This document shows, one piece after another, positions 8,794-18,424 of a stretch of DNA of 64,000 nucleotides (positions are counted from its first letter, which is position 1; each line of letters starts with the position of its first letter). This stretch comes from Hyphomicrobiaceae bacterium (GTDB lineage Bacteria; Pseudomonadota; Alphaproteobacteria; Rhizobiales; Hyphomicrobiaceae), in assembly GCA_022844275.1 (NCBI GenBank), contig JALHMB010000005.1:186001-250000 (forward strand). Direction: 5' to 3'. A model generated the notes under the pieces. That model ran no database searches. It saw only the letters and a program-made list of their open reading frames with translations, and was not told the DNA's origin. The position numbers and the translations under genes were made by a program.

Positions 8794-9771
8794 TCATCCG
8801 ACGTGATGACCCGTCCATGTTGAATCGGCGCGCGCGAGGAAATCCACGATAGCGTCGATGCTCAGCGCGTCGCGCAATAGTGGCGCGTGGCCTTGTCCCG
8901 GTACCGTTATAAGCGTCAACCCTGGATGCTCGCGCTGCATGCGTTCGGCGGTCGCTGAACTCAGAATGTCGGAGTGCTCGCCGCGGAGCACCAGCACCGG
9001 CACGCGCGAGAGCGCTTTAAACTGTGGCCAGAGCTCGGGGAGCGGTCCATCCAGGATCGAAGCCATGCGGTTCATGGCCTGGTCGTATCCGTGCGCAGGG
9101 CGGCCGGCCTCGTCGTTGTACTGCTGGCGCGCGATCTCCTCCCACATTTGATCGGGGACAGCGGGAAAATGACGTTGCGCCGTGGAGCGTACGAGCGCGC
9201 CGGCCTCGGCCCAGGTCGCCGGCAGCGGAATGCGCCCGACATAGCTCACGATCCTAAGCAGACCTTCGCGCTCGATATGCGGGCCGATGTCGTTCAGGAC
9301 CACGGCACCGATATTGCCGGGGCGCACTGCGGCCATGATCATCGCGAGGATGCCACCGCGCGAGGTGCCGACGATCGCCGTGTCGCTCAGACCCTCGATG
9401 GTCATGAAATCGAGCACGTCGAGCAGCTCGTTCATGACCTGATAGTTCTGCCAGTCGGGATCGTTGGCGGAGCGCCCGCGGCCACGATAGTCAATCGCAT
9501 AGACGTGGCGCGGCGCCGGCTGATCCGAATTGGAGAGTGCGCTCGCGAGGTGGTGAAAATCGCGACTGTTACGCGTGAGGCCCGCGAGGCAGAGCACCGG
9601 CCGCCGCGTCGAGCCCGGCGCCGGATAGTGACGTGCGTAAAGCCTTAGACCATCGCGAGCCGTGAAGAAGATGTCGCGCCAATTCTGGCGATCGGGTGGC
9701 TCCGGCAGCATTGCCGCAGCCGAGCCTACCCCAGACATCTTGAGCAGAGGACGGGACGATGATGACGGCAT
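8794..9771 (-). CDS. alpha/beta-fold hydrolase
   Basis: 325 residues with a standard alpha/beta-hydrolase core: VLCLAGLTRNSRDF (oxyanion region), DYRGRGRS, the nucleophile elbow GTSRGG, the acid-bearing loop LRGEHSDIL and the late histidine in GQGHAPLL. It probably hydrolyses an ester or amide in the cytoplasm; the substrate is unknown. AAGGAGAG stands upstream of the ATG at 9771. It begins 24 bp after the stop of leuB on the same strand, so it is likely in a leuB operon, although no link to leucine synthesis is apparent. An internal ATG at 9738 (MSGVGSAAAML) is an alternative start. Confidence 0.88.
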   Translation of the reverse strand: MPSSSSRPLLKMSGVGSAAAMLPEPPDRQNWRDIFFTARDGLRLYARHYPAPGSTRRPVLCLAGLTRNSRDFHHLASALSNSDQPAPRHVYAIDYRGRGRSANDPDWQNYQVMNELLDVLDFMTIEGLSDTAIVGTSRGGILAMIMAAVRPGNIGAVVLNDIGPHIEREGLLRIVSYVGRIPLPATWAEAGALVRSTAQRHFPAVPDQMWEEIARQQYNDEAGRPAHGYDQAMNRMASILDGPLPELWPQFKALSRVPVLVLRGEHSDILSSATAERMQREHPGLTLITVPGQGHAPLLRDALSIDAIVDFLARADSTWTGHHVG

Positions 9772-9795
9772 CAGCTCTCCTTCCCCTTCTCCGAG

Positions 9796-10908
9796 TTAGC
9801 CGATCAGGCGCTCCATCTCGGTGACGATGGCCTTGCCCATCTCCGTCGTGCCGACACTGCGCATGTTCGGCTGCATGATGTCCGCCGTGCGGTAGCCCTG
9901 GCCGAGGGTATTGGCGATAGCCTTGTCGATCAGATCCGCTTCCTTGACCATGTTGCAGGAGTAGCGGAGCGCCATGCCGAATGATGCCATCTGCGCGATC
10001 GGGTTCGCGATACCCTTGCCGGCAATGTCGGGCGCCGAACCGTGGATCGGCTCGTAGAGCGCCTTGGGAATACCCGTCTTGGGATCGGGCGCACCGAGCG
10101 ACGCCGAAGGCAGCATCCCGAGCGAACCTGCGAGCATCGCCGCCTCGTCGGAGAGCATGTCGCCAAACAGATTGTCGCACACGATCACGTCGAACTGCTT
10201 CGGATTGCGCACGAGCTGCATCGCGCAAGCATCGGCCAGAATGTGCTGCAGCTCGACGTCCTTCGCTTCCGCTGCGTGCACGGCGGTCACGACCTGGTTC
10301 CACAGCACGCCCGTCTTCATGACGTTGCGCTTCTCGGCCGAATGCACCTTGTTCTTACGCTTGCGCGCGAGGTCGAAAGCTACGCGGGCAATGCGCTCGA
10401 TCTCGTACGTCGTGTAGACGGTCGTATCGACGGCGCGCTTCTGGCCGTTCTCGAGCGTGACGATCTCCTTGGGCTCGCCGAAGTACGTGCCGCCCGTCAG
10501 CTCGCGCAGGATGAGAATGTCGAGGCCCTCGACCAGCTCGCGCTTGAGGCTCGACGCTTCAGCGAGCGCCGGATAGCAGATGGCCGGGCGCAGGTTCGCG
10601 AAGAGATCGAGCTCCTTCCGAAGACGCAGCAGACCCGCCTCGGGACGGATCTCGTAGGCCACCTTGTCCCACTTCGGTCCGCCGACCGAGCCGAAGATGA
10701 TGGCATCGGCGGCCTTGGCCTTGGCGAGGACTTCCTCAGTGAGCGGCGTTCCGTGCTTGTCGATGGAGCAACCGCCGCAGAGCGCCTGCTCGGTCTTGAA
10801 CTCGGCCTTGCTCTTCTTCGCGAGGAAGGAGACGAGGCGATCGACCTCGGCCATGACCTCGGGGCCAATGCCGTCGCCGGGGAGCAGGAGCAGATTGTGG
10901 GTCGCCAT
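9796..10908 (-). CDS. leuB: 3-isopropylmalate dehydrogenase
   Basis: 370 residues, the usual LeuB length. It opens with HNLLLLPGDGIGPEVM, the GDGIGPE substrate/cofactor loop, and carries NLFGDMLSDEAAMLAGSLG (metal-binding aspartates) and the NAD-binding IHGSAPDIAGKGIANP. The enzyme oxidatively decarboxylates 3-isopropylmalate to 2-oxoisocaproate in leucine biosynthesis, in the cytoplasm with NAD and a divalent metal. leuC and leuD are not in the window. The alpha/beta hydrolase at 8794 follows closely. Isocitrate dehydrogenase is excluded by the LeuB-type sequence around the substrate loop (LRLRKELDLFANLRP). Confidence 0.97.
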   Translation of the reverse strand: MATHNLLLLPGDGIGPEVMAEVDRLVSFLAKKSKAEFKTEQALCGGCSIDKHGTPLTEEVLAKAKAADAIIFGSVGGPKWDKVAYEIRPEAGLLRLRKELDLFANLRPAICYPALAEASSLKRELVEGLDILILRELTGGTYFGEPKEIVTLENGQKRAVDTTVYTTYEIERIARVAFDLARKRKNKVHSAEKRNVMKTGVLWNQVVTAVHAAEAKDVELQHILADACAMQLVRNPKQFDVIVCDNLFGDMLSDEAAMLAGSLGMLPSASLGAPDPKTGIPKALYEPIHGSAPDIAGKGIANPIAQMASFGMALRYSCNMVKEADLIDKAIANTLGQGYRTADIMQPNMRSVGTTEMGKAIVTEMERLIG

Positions 10909-11020
10909 GGGGAACCGCCGTCGGTTGTCAGGATGCGGAAAACGATGGCCGCATTGCTAGACCGACCGACCGCACGATGCAAGGCGCGGTGCCGCATGGC
11001 GGCGCAGCACAGGTCGGCCC

Positions 11021-11275
11021 TCACCCCTTTGGCGGCGGCTCCTCGACGGGGTCCAGCAGACGATGCATGTGCACGATGAAATAGCGCATCTGGGCGTTGT
11101 CGACCGTCTTCTGGGCCGACGCTTTCCAGGCCTTGTAAGCTTCGGCGTAGTTCGGATAGATACCGACGATATCGAGCTTCTCGAGGTCGGCGAACTCGTG
11201 CGTGTCGAGGCTGGAAAGCTCGCCGCCGAAGACGAGGTGAAGGAGCTGGCGGGGCTTGGAAGTCGTTTCAGGCAT
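11021..11275 (-). CDS. DUF4170 domain-containing protein
   Basis: 84 residues, soluble, of mixed charge. The sequence LLHLVFGGELSSLDTHEFADLEKLDIVGIYPNYAEAY and the later AQMRYFIVHMHRLLDP match the small DUF4170 family common in alphaproteobacteria. No function is known. It sits between ubiA and leuB on the same strand, 112 bp upstream of leuB. The frame and the GAAGG upstream of its ATG support a real gene. Confidence 0.85.
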   Translation of the reverse strand: MPETTSKPRQLLHLVFGGELSSLDTHEFADLEKLDIVGIYPNYAEAYKAWKASAQKTVDNAQMRYFIVHMHRLLDPVEEPPPKG

Positions 11276-11502
11276 GGACGGGCGCCTTCAGCAGGATGAT
11301 TTCGGCCAGTATCAATGCGCAGGACGCGTGTGGTCGCTCGCCCGACCTTCGATGCGCCGCTCCCGTACAGATGGCTCGTACCGGGACGCTGGTTCGCGGT
11401 CCGGCCATCTCTTGTTTAGACCAATTTGAAGCCAGTCGTGAGACACTGCAAGCCTCATGGTCGCGAGGAAACGGCCAATCGAGGGCTGAAGTGCATCGCT
11501 TG

Positions 11503-11540
11503 GAGCGGTCCGGCGTCCCGCCATTGGCGCCGGACCGTTC
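11503..11540 (-). other. stem-loop directly after ubiA stop codon
   Basis: Two 13-nt arms (11503-11515 and 11528-11540) are complementary with a single mismatch, around a 12-nt loop. The arm begins at the ubiA stop codon on the minus strand. No T-run follows, so it is either a processing/stability hairpin or a Rho-assisted end. The remaining roughly 225 bp up to DUF4170 show no gene. Confidence 0.5.
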
Positions 11541-12496
11541 TATCCGTTGGCGAGCGCCATGTCGGCAACGAAGCCGGCGAAGATCAACCAGCCCAGATCG
11601 CGGTTGGATTTGAAGCGCTTCAGGCAGTTGACGGGATCGGAAATATCCAGCGTCGTCACCTGCCAGGCCATGTGCGCGGCTGCACCTGCGAGTGCAATCA
11701 TGCCAACCGAACCGACGCCTGCCATCCATGCAGCCAGCGCCCACGTCGCAATCGCGAACGCGTAGAAGCCGCTGACCCAAGCCTTTGTCCGCTCGCCGAA
11801 GCGGAGCGCTGTCGACCCGAGGCCGAGGGAAAGATCGTCCTCCTTGTCCTGATGCGCGTAGAGGGTGTCGTAACCGATCGTCCACGCGACGCAGCCGGCG
11901 TAGAGCAGGATCGCGGGCCACTCGAGCACGCCGCGTGCGGCTGTCCAGCCGACCAGCGCGCCCCACTTGAACGTCAGCCCGAGCACGAGCTGCGGCCAGT
12001 TGGTGACGCGCTTCATGAAGGGATAGATCGCCACGAGCAGCAGCGATGAAGCCCCGAGCACGACCGTATACTTGTTGAACTGGAGCAGGACGACGAGCCC
12101 GATCAGGCACAGCAGCACCATGAAGGCCGCGGCAGCCTTGGCGCTCACCTCACCCGACGGGATCGGGCGGCCGCGCGTGCGCGCGACGCCGGCATCGATA
12201 TCGCGGTCGACGATGTCGTTATAGGTGCAGCCAGCACCGCGCATGGCGGTCGCGCCGATCCAGAATAGAATGACGAACCAGATGGACGGATACACTGCGC
12301 CATTGGCGTGCTCGGCGAGCGACAGCGACCACCAGCAGGGAAAGACCAGGAGCCACGAGCCAATGGGCCGATCGAAGCGGGCGAGGCGCGCGTAGGGCCG
12401 GAACCACGACGGCGCATAGCGATGCACCCAATTGTCGGGCGGCGCATCGGGGACGGTCGGGGCGTTGAGTGTGTTCGGCTGCATGGAGTTCATCAT
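11540..12496 (-). CDS. ubiA: 4-hydroxybenzoate polyprenyltransferase
   Basis: About 318 residues, polytopic. Two aspartate-rich prenyl-diphosphate-binding motifs are present: NDIVDRDIDAGVARTRGRP and, later, DTLYAHQDKEDD. This is the UbiA arrangement with Mg-coordinating aspartates. The enzyme attaches the polyprenyl tail to 4-hydroxybenzoate at the cytoplasmic membrane in ubiquinone synthesis. The ATG at 12496 was chosen; a GTG at 12541 in the same frame overlaps the hrpB stop by four bases (GTGA) and would permit translational coupling, adding 15 residues. Both are plausible. It lies directly downstream of hrpB. Confidence 0.93.
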   Translation of the reverse strand: MMNSMQPNTLNAPTVPDAPPDNWVHRYAPSWFRPYARLARFDRPIGSWLLVFPCWWSLSLAEHANGAVYPSIWFVILFWIGATAMRGAGCTYNDIVDRDIDAGVARTRGRPIPSGEVSAKAAAAFMVLLCLIGLVVLLQFNKYTVVLGASSLLLVAIYPFMKRVTNWPQLVLGLTFKWGALVGWTAARGVLEWPAILLYAGCVAWTIGYDTLYAHQDKEDDLSLGLGSTALRFGERTKAWVSGFYAFAIATWALAAWMAGVGSVGMIALAGAAAHMAWQVTTLDISDPVNCLKRFKSNRDLGWLIFAGFVADMALANG

Positions 12497-12537
12497 ATCC
12501 GGAATCGGCCTTGGCGGTGCGACGCCTTTCGCCACGT

Positions 12538-15021
12538 TCACGTGCCGCGAGGCTTGGCGCGGCTGGTCGGAGGGGCTGTGCGCGGATCCTCAGGCCAGGG
12601 GTGCTTCGGATAGCGGCCGCGCATCTCGCTGCGCACATCGGCCCACGAGCCCGACCAGAAGCCCGGCAGATCGCGCGTGATCTGGATGGAGCGATGGGCT
12701 GGCGAGAGCAGATGGAGTGTCAGTGGCAAGCGCCCATTGGCGATCGCCGGATGTGCATTGAGACCAAACAGCTCCTGCACGCGGATGGCCAGGATCGGCG
12801 CGCCTTCGCCCTCGTAGTCGATCGGATGATGCTTGCCGGTGGGCGCCGTGAAATGGACGGGAGCAAGCGCCTCGAGGTTCTGGCGAACGGCCCACGGAAG
12901 CAATACATCGAGTGCCTCGCCGAGCAGTCCGGCATTGATATCCGCGAGCGATGTCGCGTCGGTGAGGAAAGGCACCAGCCATTCGTCGACCGTCTCGGCA
13001 AGGACGGCATCCGACAGGTCGGGCCACATCTCCGTTCCTTGCTTGGTCGCTGCACGAACGAAGGCGACTCGAGCGCGCAATTGTTGCTGCGCTTTGCTCC
13101 AGGGCAGACGCGCCATCCCGAGCTTGGCAATACCGCGCGCGAGCAGCGAGGCAACCTCGAGGCCGGGCCTCGTCGGGCGAGGCTCGGAACGCAGCGTGAT
13201 GGCGCCGAGCCGTTCCGTGCGTCGCGTGCGGACAGCTGCACTCGATGGTTCGAACTCAACGCTCTCCGTCGAACTGACACGATCGGCGGCGATGGAGCGG
13301 ACTTCGGCTTCGTTCGTTGCTGCAGCGAGCAGGATACGCGCACGCGCCGCGCCGCCAGCCACTTCGGCAACGACAAGAAACGGCGCCAGCGCGAGCGGAT
13401 CGGCAGCGTCGAGCGCGGCAGCGCGACCGTTCGCGAGCAGGAACTGGCCGGGGGCACCGCGCGCCATGGCAATGCGGTCGGGATAGGCGAGGGCGAGAAG
13501 CGCGGCGGTTGATGCGGCGGTGTGAGTCGAAGTGGGCGCGCCTTCCTCGGCCTCCCTCGCCCAGTTACGCGCCAGCGATCGCATATCGCTCGCGCGGCGG
13601 CTGCGGTCACGCGCGAAAGCGGCGAGGCGCTGATCCAGATCGGTCGAATTACCGCCGATGCCGCGCTCCACCAGCACCGCTGCGATCTCAGCCGAACGGG
13701 TCGCCTCCCCCATCTCCGCAGATGCCACGATCATGCGCGCGAGCCGCGGCGGCAAGGGCAGGCGGCGCAAGCGGCGGCCGGCGTCCGTCAGCTTGCCATC
13801 CGCATCGAGCGCGCCGATCGCGACAAGCTCTTCGCGCGCCGCCGCCAGAGCGCCCGCCGGCGGCGGATCGAGCCAGGAGAGCGAGAGCGGATCCGTGACG
13901 CCCCAGGCCGCGCAATCCAGCAGAAGGCCCGAGAGATCGGCCGCCTTGATCTCCGGCGCGCGGAAGGGAAGCAGGCCCGCCGTCTGCGGCTCGTCCCAGA
14001 GGCGCAGACACACACCTGGCTCGGTGCGGCCCGCTCGCCCGCGCCGCTGATCGGCCGAGGCACGCGACACGCGCTGCGTCTCGAGCCGCGTGATCCCGAC
14101 ATCCGGCTCATAGCGCGGCACGCGCTCGAGGCCGCTGTCAATGACGACACGCACGCCGTCGATGGTGATCGAGGTTTCCGCTATGGAAGTCGCAAGCACC
14201 ACCTTGCGGCGTCCGGGCGGCGCAGGCTCGATGGCGCGAGCCTGTGTGCGGGCATCGAGCGCACCGAAAAGCTGCACCACATCCACGTCCGGTGGCAGAG
14301 CGCGCGCATCGAGCCGCTCAGCCGTGCGCACGATTTCGCCTTGTCCGGGTAGGAACGCGAGGATCGAACCCGTTTCAGTTTCAAGTGCCAGCCGCACCGC
14401 ATCGACCACGCGATCCTCGATGCGCGCGCCAGCATTCTGCCCGAGATAGCGCGTCTCGACGGGATAAGCGCGGCCCTCGCTCGTGATAACCGGTGCGCTC
14501 GCATCGAGAAGACGCGCCACGCGGGCGCCATCGAGCGTCGCCGACATGACGAGAATGCGCAGATCCTCGCGCAAGCCAGCACGCGCATCGAGCGCCAGCG
14601 CAAGACCGAGATCCGCATCGAGGGAGCGCTCGTGGAACTCGTCGAAAAGGAGCGCGCCGACGCCCGCGAGCTCGGGATCGGCAAGGATCAGTCGCGAGAA
14701 CACACCTTCCGTAATCACTTCGATGCGCGTCCGAGGACCGACACGCGTATCGAGACGTGCACGCAAGCCGACCCGGTCGCCAACCTTCTCGCCGAGCAAG
14801 GAGGCCATGCGCTCGGCGGCGGCGCGCGCCGCGAGACGCCGCGGCTCCAGCACGAGAATCTTGCGCCCGTCGAGCCACGGCGCATCGAGCAGCGAGAGCG
14901 GCACACGCGTCGTCTTGCCGGCGCCGGGTGGCGCCACGAGGACGGCAGACGTGCCCGCGGTGAGCGCGACCACGATCTCGGGCAGAACGTCCTCGATCGG
15001 CAGATCAGATGCGTGCGGCAT
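12538..15021 (-). CDS. hrpB: ATP-dependent helicase HrpB (DEAH-box)
   Basis: 827 residues from the ATG at 15021. Walker A (APPGAGKTT) is at about 30-38 and the DEFH Walker B motif at 127-130, followed by SATLDG and QRRGRAGR (motif VI). A long C-terminal region with WSKAQQQLRARVAFVR, and ending near WPEDPRTAPP, matches the HrpB-specific C-terminus. HrpB proteins are DExH helicases of unclear RNA role in proteobacteria. The frame is open to 15102, but that would overlap the RND gene; starting at MPHASDLPIEDVLPEIV leaves a 22-bp gap and matches family N-termini. ubiA follows with possible coupling. Confidence 0.93.
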   Translation of the reverse strand: MPHASDLPIEDVLPEIVVALTAGTSAVLVAPPGAGKTTRVPLSLLDAPWLDGRKILVLEPRRLAARAAAERMASLLGEKVGDRVGLRARLDTRVGPRTRIEVITEGVFSRLILADPELAGVGALLFDEFHERSLDADLGLALALDARAGLREDLRILVMSATLDGARVARLLDASAPVITSEGRAYPVETRYLGQNAGARIEDRVVDAVRLALETETGSILAFLPGQGEIVRTAERLDARALPPDVDVVQLFGALDARTQARAIEPAPPGRRKVVLATSIAETSITIDGVRVVIDSGLERVPRYEPDVGITRLETQRVSRASADQRRGRAGRTEPGVCLRLWDEPQTAGLLPFRAPEIKAADLSGLLLDCAAWGVTDPLSLSWLDPPPAGALAAAREELVAIGALDADGKLTDAGRRLRRLPLPPRLARMIVASAEMGEATRSAEIAAVLVERGIGGNSTDLDQRLAAFARDRSRRASDMRSLARNWAREAEEGAPTSTHTAASTAALLALAYPDRIAMARGAPGQFLLANGRAAALDAADPLALAPFLVVAEVAGGAARARILLAAATNEAEVRSIAADRVSSTESVEFEPSSAAVRTRRTERLGAITLRSEPRPTRPGLEVASLLARGIAKLGMARLPWSKAQQQLRARVAFVRAATKQGTEMWPDLSDAVLAETVDEWLVPFLTDATSLADINAGLLGEALDVLLPWAVRQNLEALAPVHFTAPTGKHHPIDYEGEGAPILAIRVQELFGLNAHPAIANGRLPLTLHLLSPAHRSIQITRDLPGFWSGSWADVRSEMRGRYPKHPWPEDPRTAPPTSRAKPRGT

Positions 15022-15043
15022 TGGCGCTCGTTGGGCGCAAGCC

Positions 15044-18000
15044 CTACTCGGCAGGCGTCGCGGTAGCTGCAGCCGTTGTCCCGCGACGTGCACGCCGCCC
15101 ACGCCGCCACTCCGTGATCTTGCGGATCACGATGTAGAACACCGGCGTAAAGACGAGACCGAACAACGTGACGCCGATCATGCCCCAGAACACGGCAATG
15201 CCGAGTGCCTGGCGCATCTCGTAGCCGGCGCCCTTCGCGAGATAGAGCGGCACGACGCCGAGCGTGAAAGCCAGCGAGGTCATGATGATGGGCCTCAGAC
15301 GCATGCGGCACGCTTCGACGGTGGCCTCCACGATGTCCTTGCCCATCTCCTCCTGCTGACGCGCGAACTCGACGATGAGAATCGCGTTCTTCGACGCAAG
15401 GCCGATCAGCACGACGAACGAGATCTGGGTGAGGATGTTGATGTCCTTCCCCTCCCACCAGACGCCGAAGGTCGCGGCCAGCAGACACATCGGAACGATC
15501 AGGATGATCGAGAACGGGAGCGCCCAGCTCTCGTACTGCGCGGAAAGCGCCAGGAAAACGAACAGCACGGACAGTGCGAAGATCAGGTAGCCCGTGCGGC
15601 CCGCCCTCTTCTCCTGGAATGAAAGGTCCGTCCATTCGAAGGTAATGCCCGGCGGCAGGACGTCGGCGGCGATCTTCTGCATAATGTCGAGCGCCTGCCC
15701 CGAAGAGACGCCGGTAGCAGCAGAACCGTTCACTTCAACGGTCGGGAAGAGGTTGTAGCGCGGCACGCGCTCGGGGCCGGAAGTCTCGCGGAAAGTCACG
15801 AGCGAGCCGAGCGGCACCATCTGGCCATCGGCATTGCGCACACGAATGCGCGAGACATTGGCGGGATCGGCACGGAAGCTCGCATCGGCCTGGACGACCA
15901 GCCTGTAGGGGCGCCCGAACATATTGAAGTCGTTGACGTAGGCGGAGCCCATGTAGACGCGCAGGGCCTCGAAGATGGTCCCGATCGGTACGCGCAGCAT
16001 CTGTGCCTTCACGCGGTCCACGTCCACAAATACCTGCGGAGTCGAGATCTGGAATGTCGTGAAGATGTTCGAAATGCCGGGCGTCTGGCGGGCGCGGTCG
16101 ATGAGGTCCTGCGATGCCTTGTAGAGAACCGCGGAGCCCAGCGCCTGGCGATCCTGCAAGCGCATCGAGAAACCGCTCGCGTTGCCCATGCCGCGCACGG
16201 CCGGCGGCACGAATACGAGCACTTGCGCGTCCTTGATCTCCGACAGCCGCTTGCGGAGGTCGTTCGTCATCGAGTCGATCGTCAGACCGAGGCGATCCCG
16301 CTCGTCGTGATCCTCGAGCACGCTGAAGAGCGCCGCCGCATTCGACGCATTCGTGAAGCTGGCGCCCGAGCGTCCAACGAAGCCGGACGTGTGCTTGTAG
16401 CCGGGGGTCGAGAGGATAATGTCGTTGGCTTGCTTGAAGACCTCGTTGGTGCGCTCGATCGAAGCGCCCGGCGGAAGCGACAGCGATACGATAACGATGC
16501 CGCGATCCGTCGCAGGAATGAACCCAGTGGGCGTCGCCATCACGAGCATGATCGCGCCAGTCATCAAGCCCGCGTAGATCAGGAGCATGATCGGCGCGGT
16601 CCACGATAGTCCACGGACAAAATGCCCGTAGCCCCGCTCGATGGCGGCGAAGCCGCGGTTGAAGTAGCCGAAAGCAACGTGCACGGGCCACATGACCATC
16701 TCGCCGATCGACTTGCGGCGGCGCTGCGCGGCGTCATGATCCTCGTGCGGCCTGAACAGGCGGGCGCACAGCGACGGCGACAGCGTCAGCGAGACAAAGA
16801 CAGAGATGATCGTCGCCGTTGCGATGGTGACCGCGAACTGCCGGAAGAAGGCGCCTGTGATGCCGCCGACGAATGCCGAGGGTACGAACACCGCAACGAG
16901 CACCAACGCGATTGCGATCAGCGCCGCACCCACTTCGTCCATGGTGACACGGGCCGCCTCCATGGGCGACAGCCCCTCCCGCAGCCGCCGCTCGACGTTC
17001 TCGACGACGACGATGGCGTCGTCGACCACGATGCCGACGGAAAGGACCAGACCGAACAGCGTGAGCGAGTTGATCGAGTAGCCGAGCGCCAGCATCACGG
17101 CGCAGGTCCCGATCAGCGAGATCGGGATCGCGAGCAACGGGACGAGCGTCGCTCGCCATGTCTGCAGGAATACAATGATCACGAGAACGACCAGCGCGAT
17201 CGCCTCGAGGATCGTGAGCATCAGCGCCTTGATCGAGACCTCGATGAACTCGGTCGGATTGTAGATGATGCGATACTCGAGCCCCCGCGGGAAGTTCGGC
17301 GCGATCTGGGCCATGGTCTGCTTCACCACACCCGCAGTCTTGAGCGCGTCGCTGCCGGGGGCCTGCGTCACCGCAAGCACGGTGGCGGGGACGCTATCCA
17401 TGTAGCCGTATGTGTTGTACGAGATGGCGCCGAGCTCGACGCGCGCAACATCCTTGAGCTTGACCGTACGCCCGTCGGCGCCGGTCTTGATGACGATCTC
17501 CTCGAACTCCCTCGCTTCGATGAGGCGCCCGCGAAGCTGCAGAGACTGCTCGAAGGCTCCCTGGCTCGGCATCGGCGGCTCGCCGAGAGCACCGCCCGCA
17601 ACCTGTACATTCTGCTGGCGCAACGCAGCGAGGACTTCCTCAGCCGAGAGGTTCAGCGCAGCGATCCGCTCCGGGTCGAGCCAAACGCGCATCGAGTATT
17701 CACGCGCGCCGAAGGCATTGACCTCGCCGACGCCGGGGATGCGCGCGAGCACGTCGCGTACGTTCAGCAGAGCGTAGTTGGAGATGTAGACCTGATCGTA
17801 GGTTTTGTCGGGCGAAATCATATGCACGACGAGCAGCAGATCAGGCGAGTTCTTGCGAACCTGGACACCCTGACGCCGCACTTCCTCGGGCAGGCGCGTC
17901 TCCGCCGCCGCGACGCGGTTCTGGACGAGCACCTGCGCCTTGTCGATGTCGTAGCCGACTTCGAATGTGACGGTAAGCGAAAGCGTGCCCTGCTGCGTCG

Positions 18001-18250
18001 ACTGGGAATACATGTAGATCATGCCGTCGACGCCGTTGATCTCTTGCTCGATCACGGCGGCAACAGTGTCGGCGACGGTCTGCGCGCCGGCACCCGGGTA
18101 CGTCGTCGACACGGTGATCGTCGGCGGCGAGATCTCGGGGAACTGCGTTACGGGCAGCGCCAGATAGGCAATGCCGCCCACGATGGTGATGAAGAGGGAG
18201 ATGACCGCGGCAAAGATCGGCCGATCGATGAAGAACCTGCTGATGCGCAT
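15044..18250 (-). CDS. RND multidrug efflux permease (AcrB/MexB-like, HAE1 family)
   Basis: 1068 residues, full length for the family. It starts MRISRFFIDRPIFAAVISLF (first membrane helix) and has the two large periplasmic loops and 12 helices expected. Proton-relay aspartates D410-D411 (GIVVDDAIVVVENV) and K954 (GLASKNAILIVEFA) are present, so it should be a functional H+-driven exporter of hydrophobic or amphiphilic compounds. Unusually, no membrane-fusion protein (AcrA-type) or outer-membrane factor gene is adjacent: the upstream neighbour is a HAD phosphatase and the downstream one is hrpB. The adaptor may be encoded elsewhere. The 174 bp upstream show no regulator gene. Confidence 0.95.
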   Translation of the reverse strand: MRISRFFIDRPIFAAVISLFITIVGGIAYLALPVTQFPEISPPTITVSTTYPGAGAQTVADTVAAVIEQEINGVDGMIYMYSQSTQQGTLSLTVTFEVGYDIDKAQVLVQNRVAAAETRLPEEVRRQGVQVRKNSPDLLLVVHMISPDKTYDQVYISNYALLNVRDVLARIPGVGEVNAFGAREYSMRVWLDPERIAALNLSAEEVLAALRQQNVQVAGGALGEPPMPSQGAFEQSLQLRGRLIEAREFEEIVIKTGADGRTVKLKDVARVELGAISYNTYGYMDSVPATVLAVTQAPGSDALKTAGVVKQTMAQIAPNFPRGLEYRIIYNPTEFIEVSIKALMLTILEAIALVVLVIIVFLQTWRATLVPLLAIPISLIGTCAVMLALGYSINSLTLFGLVLSVGIVVDDAIVVVENVERRLREGLSPMEAARVTMDEVGAALIAIALVLVAVFVPSAFVGGITGAFFRQFAVTIATATIISVFVSLTLSPSLCARLFRPHEDHDAAQRRRKSIGEMVMWPVHVAFGYFNRGFAAIERGYGHFVRGLSWTAPIMLLIYAGLMTGAIMLVMATPTGFIPATDRGIVIVSLSLPPGASIERTNEVFKQANDIILSTPGYKHTSGFVGRSGASFTNASNAAALFSVLEDHDERDRLGLTIDSMTNDLRKRLSEIKDAQVLVFVPPAVRGMGNASGFSMRLQDRQALGSAVLYKASQDLIDRARQTPGISNIFTTFQISTPQVFVDVDRVKAQMLRVPIGTIFEALRVYMGSAYVNDFNMFGRPYRLVVQADASFRADPANVSRIRVRNADGQMVPLGSLVTFRETSGPERVPRYNLFPTVEVNGSAATGVSSGQALDIMQKIAADVLPPGITFEWTDLSFQEKRAGRTGYLIFALSVLFVFLALSAQYESWALPFSIILIVPMCLLAATFGVWWEGKDINILTQISFVVLIGLASKNAILIVEFARQQEEMGKDIVEATVEACRMRLRPIIMTSLAFTLGVVPLYLAKGAGYEMRQALGIAVFWGMIGVTLFGLVFTPVFYIVIRKITEWRRGRRARRGTTAAATATPAE

Positions 18251-18424
18251 TCAGAAGAGCTCCGTCCCTCGACCGGCAGCGGGCAGCCGGTGTCCCTCGT
18301 TGGGCGACAATCGGAGAACTGTTATCACGCCGACCCGTAATGCGCATCCGCGCACCTTTGGCGGGCGTGCGAATAATCCAGGCGTAAGGGCCTGTTTCAG
18401 TAGCTTCTTTCTTTCCTCTCCACC

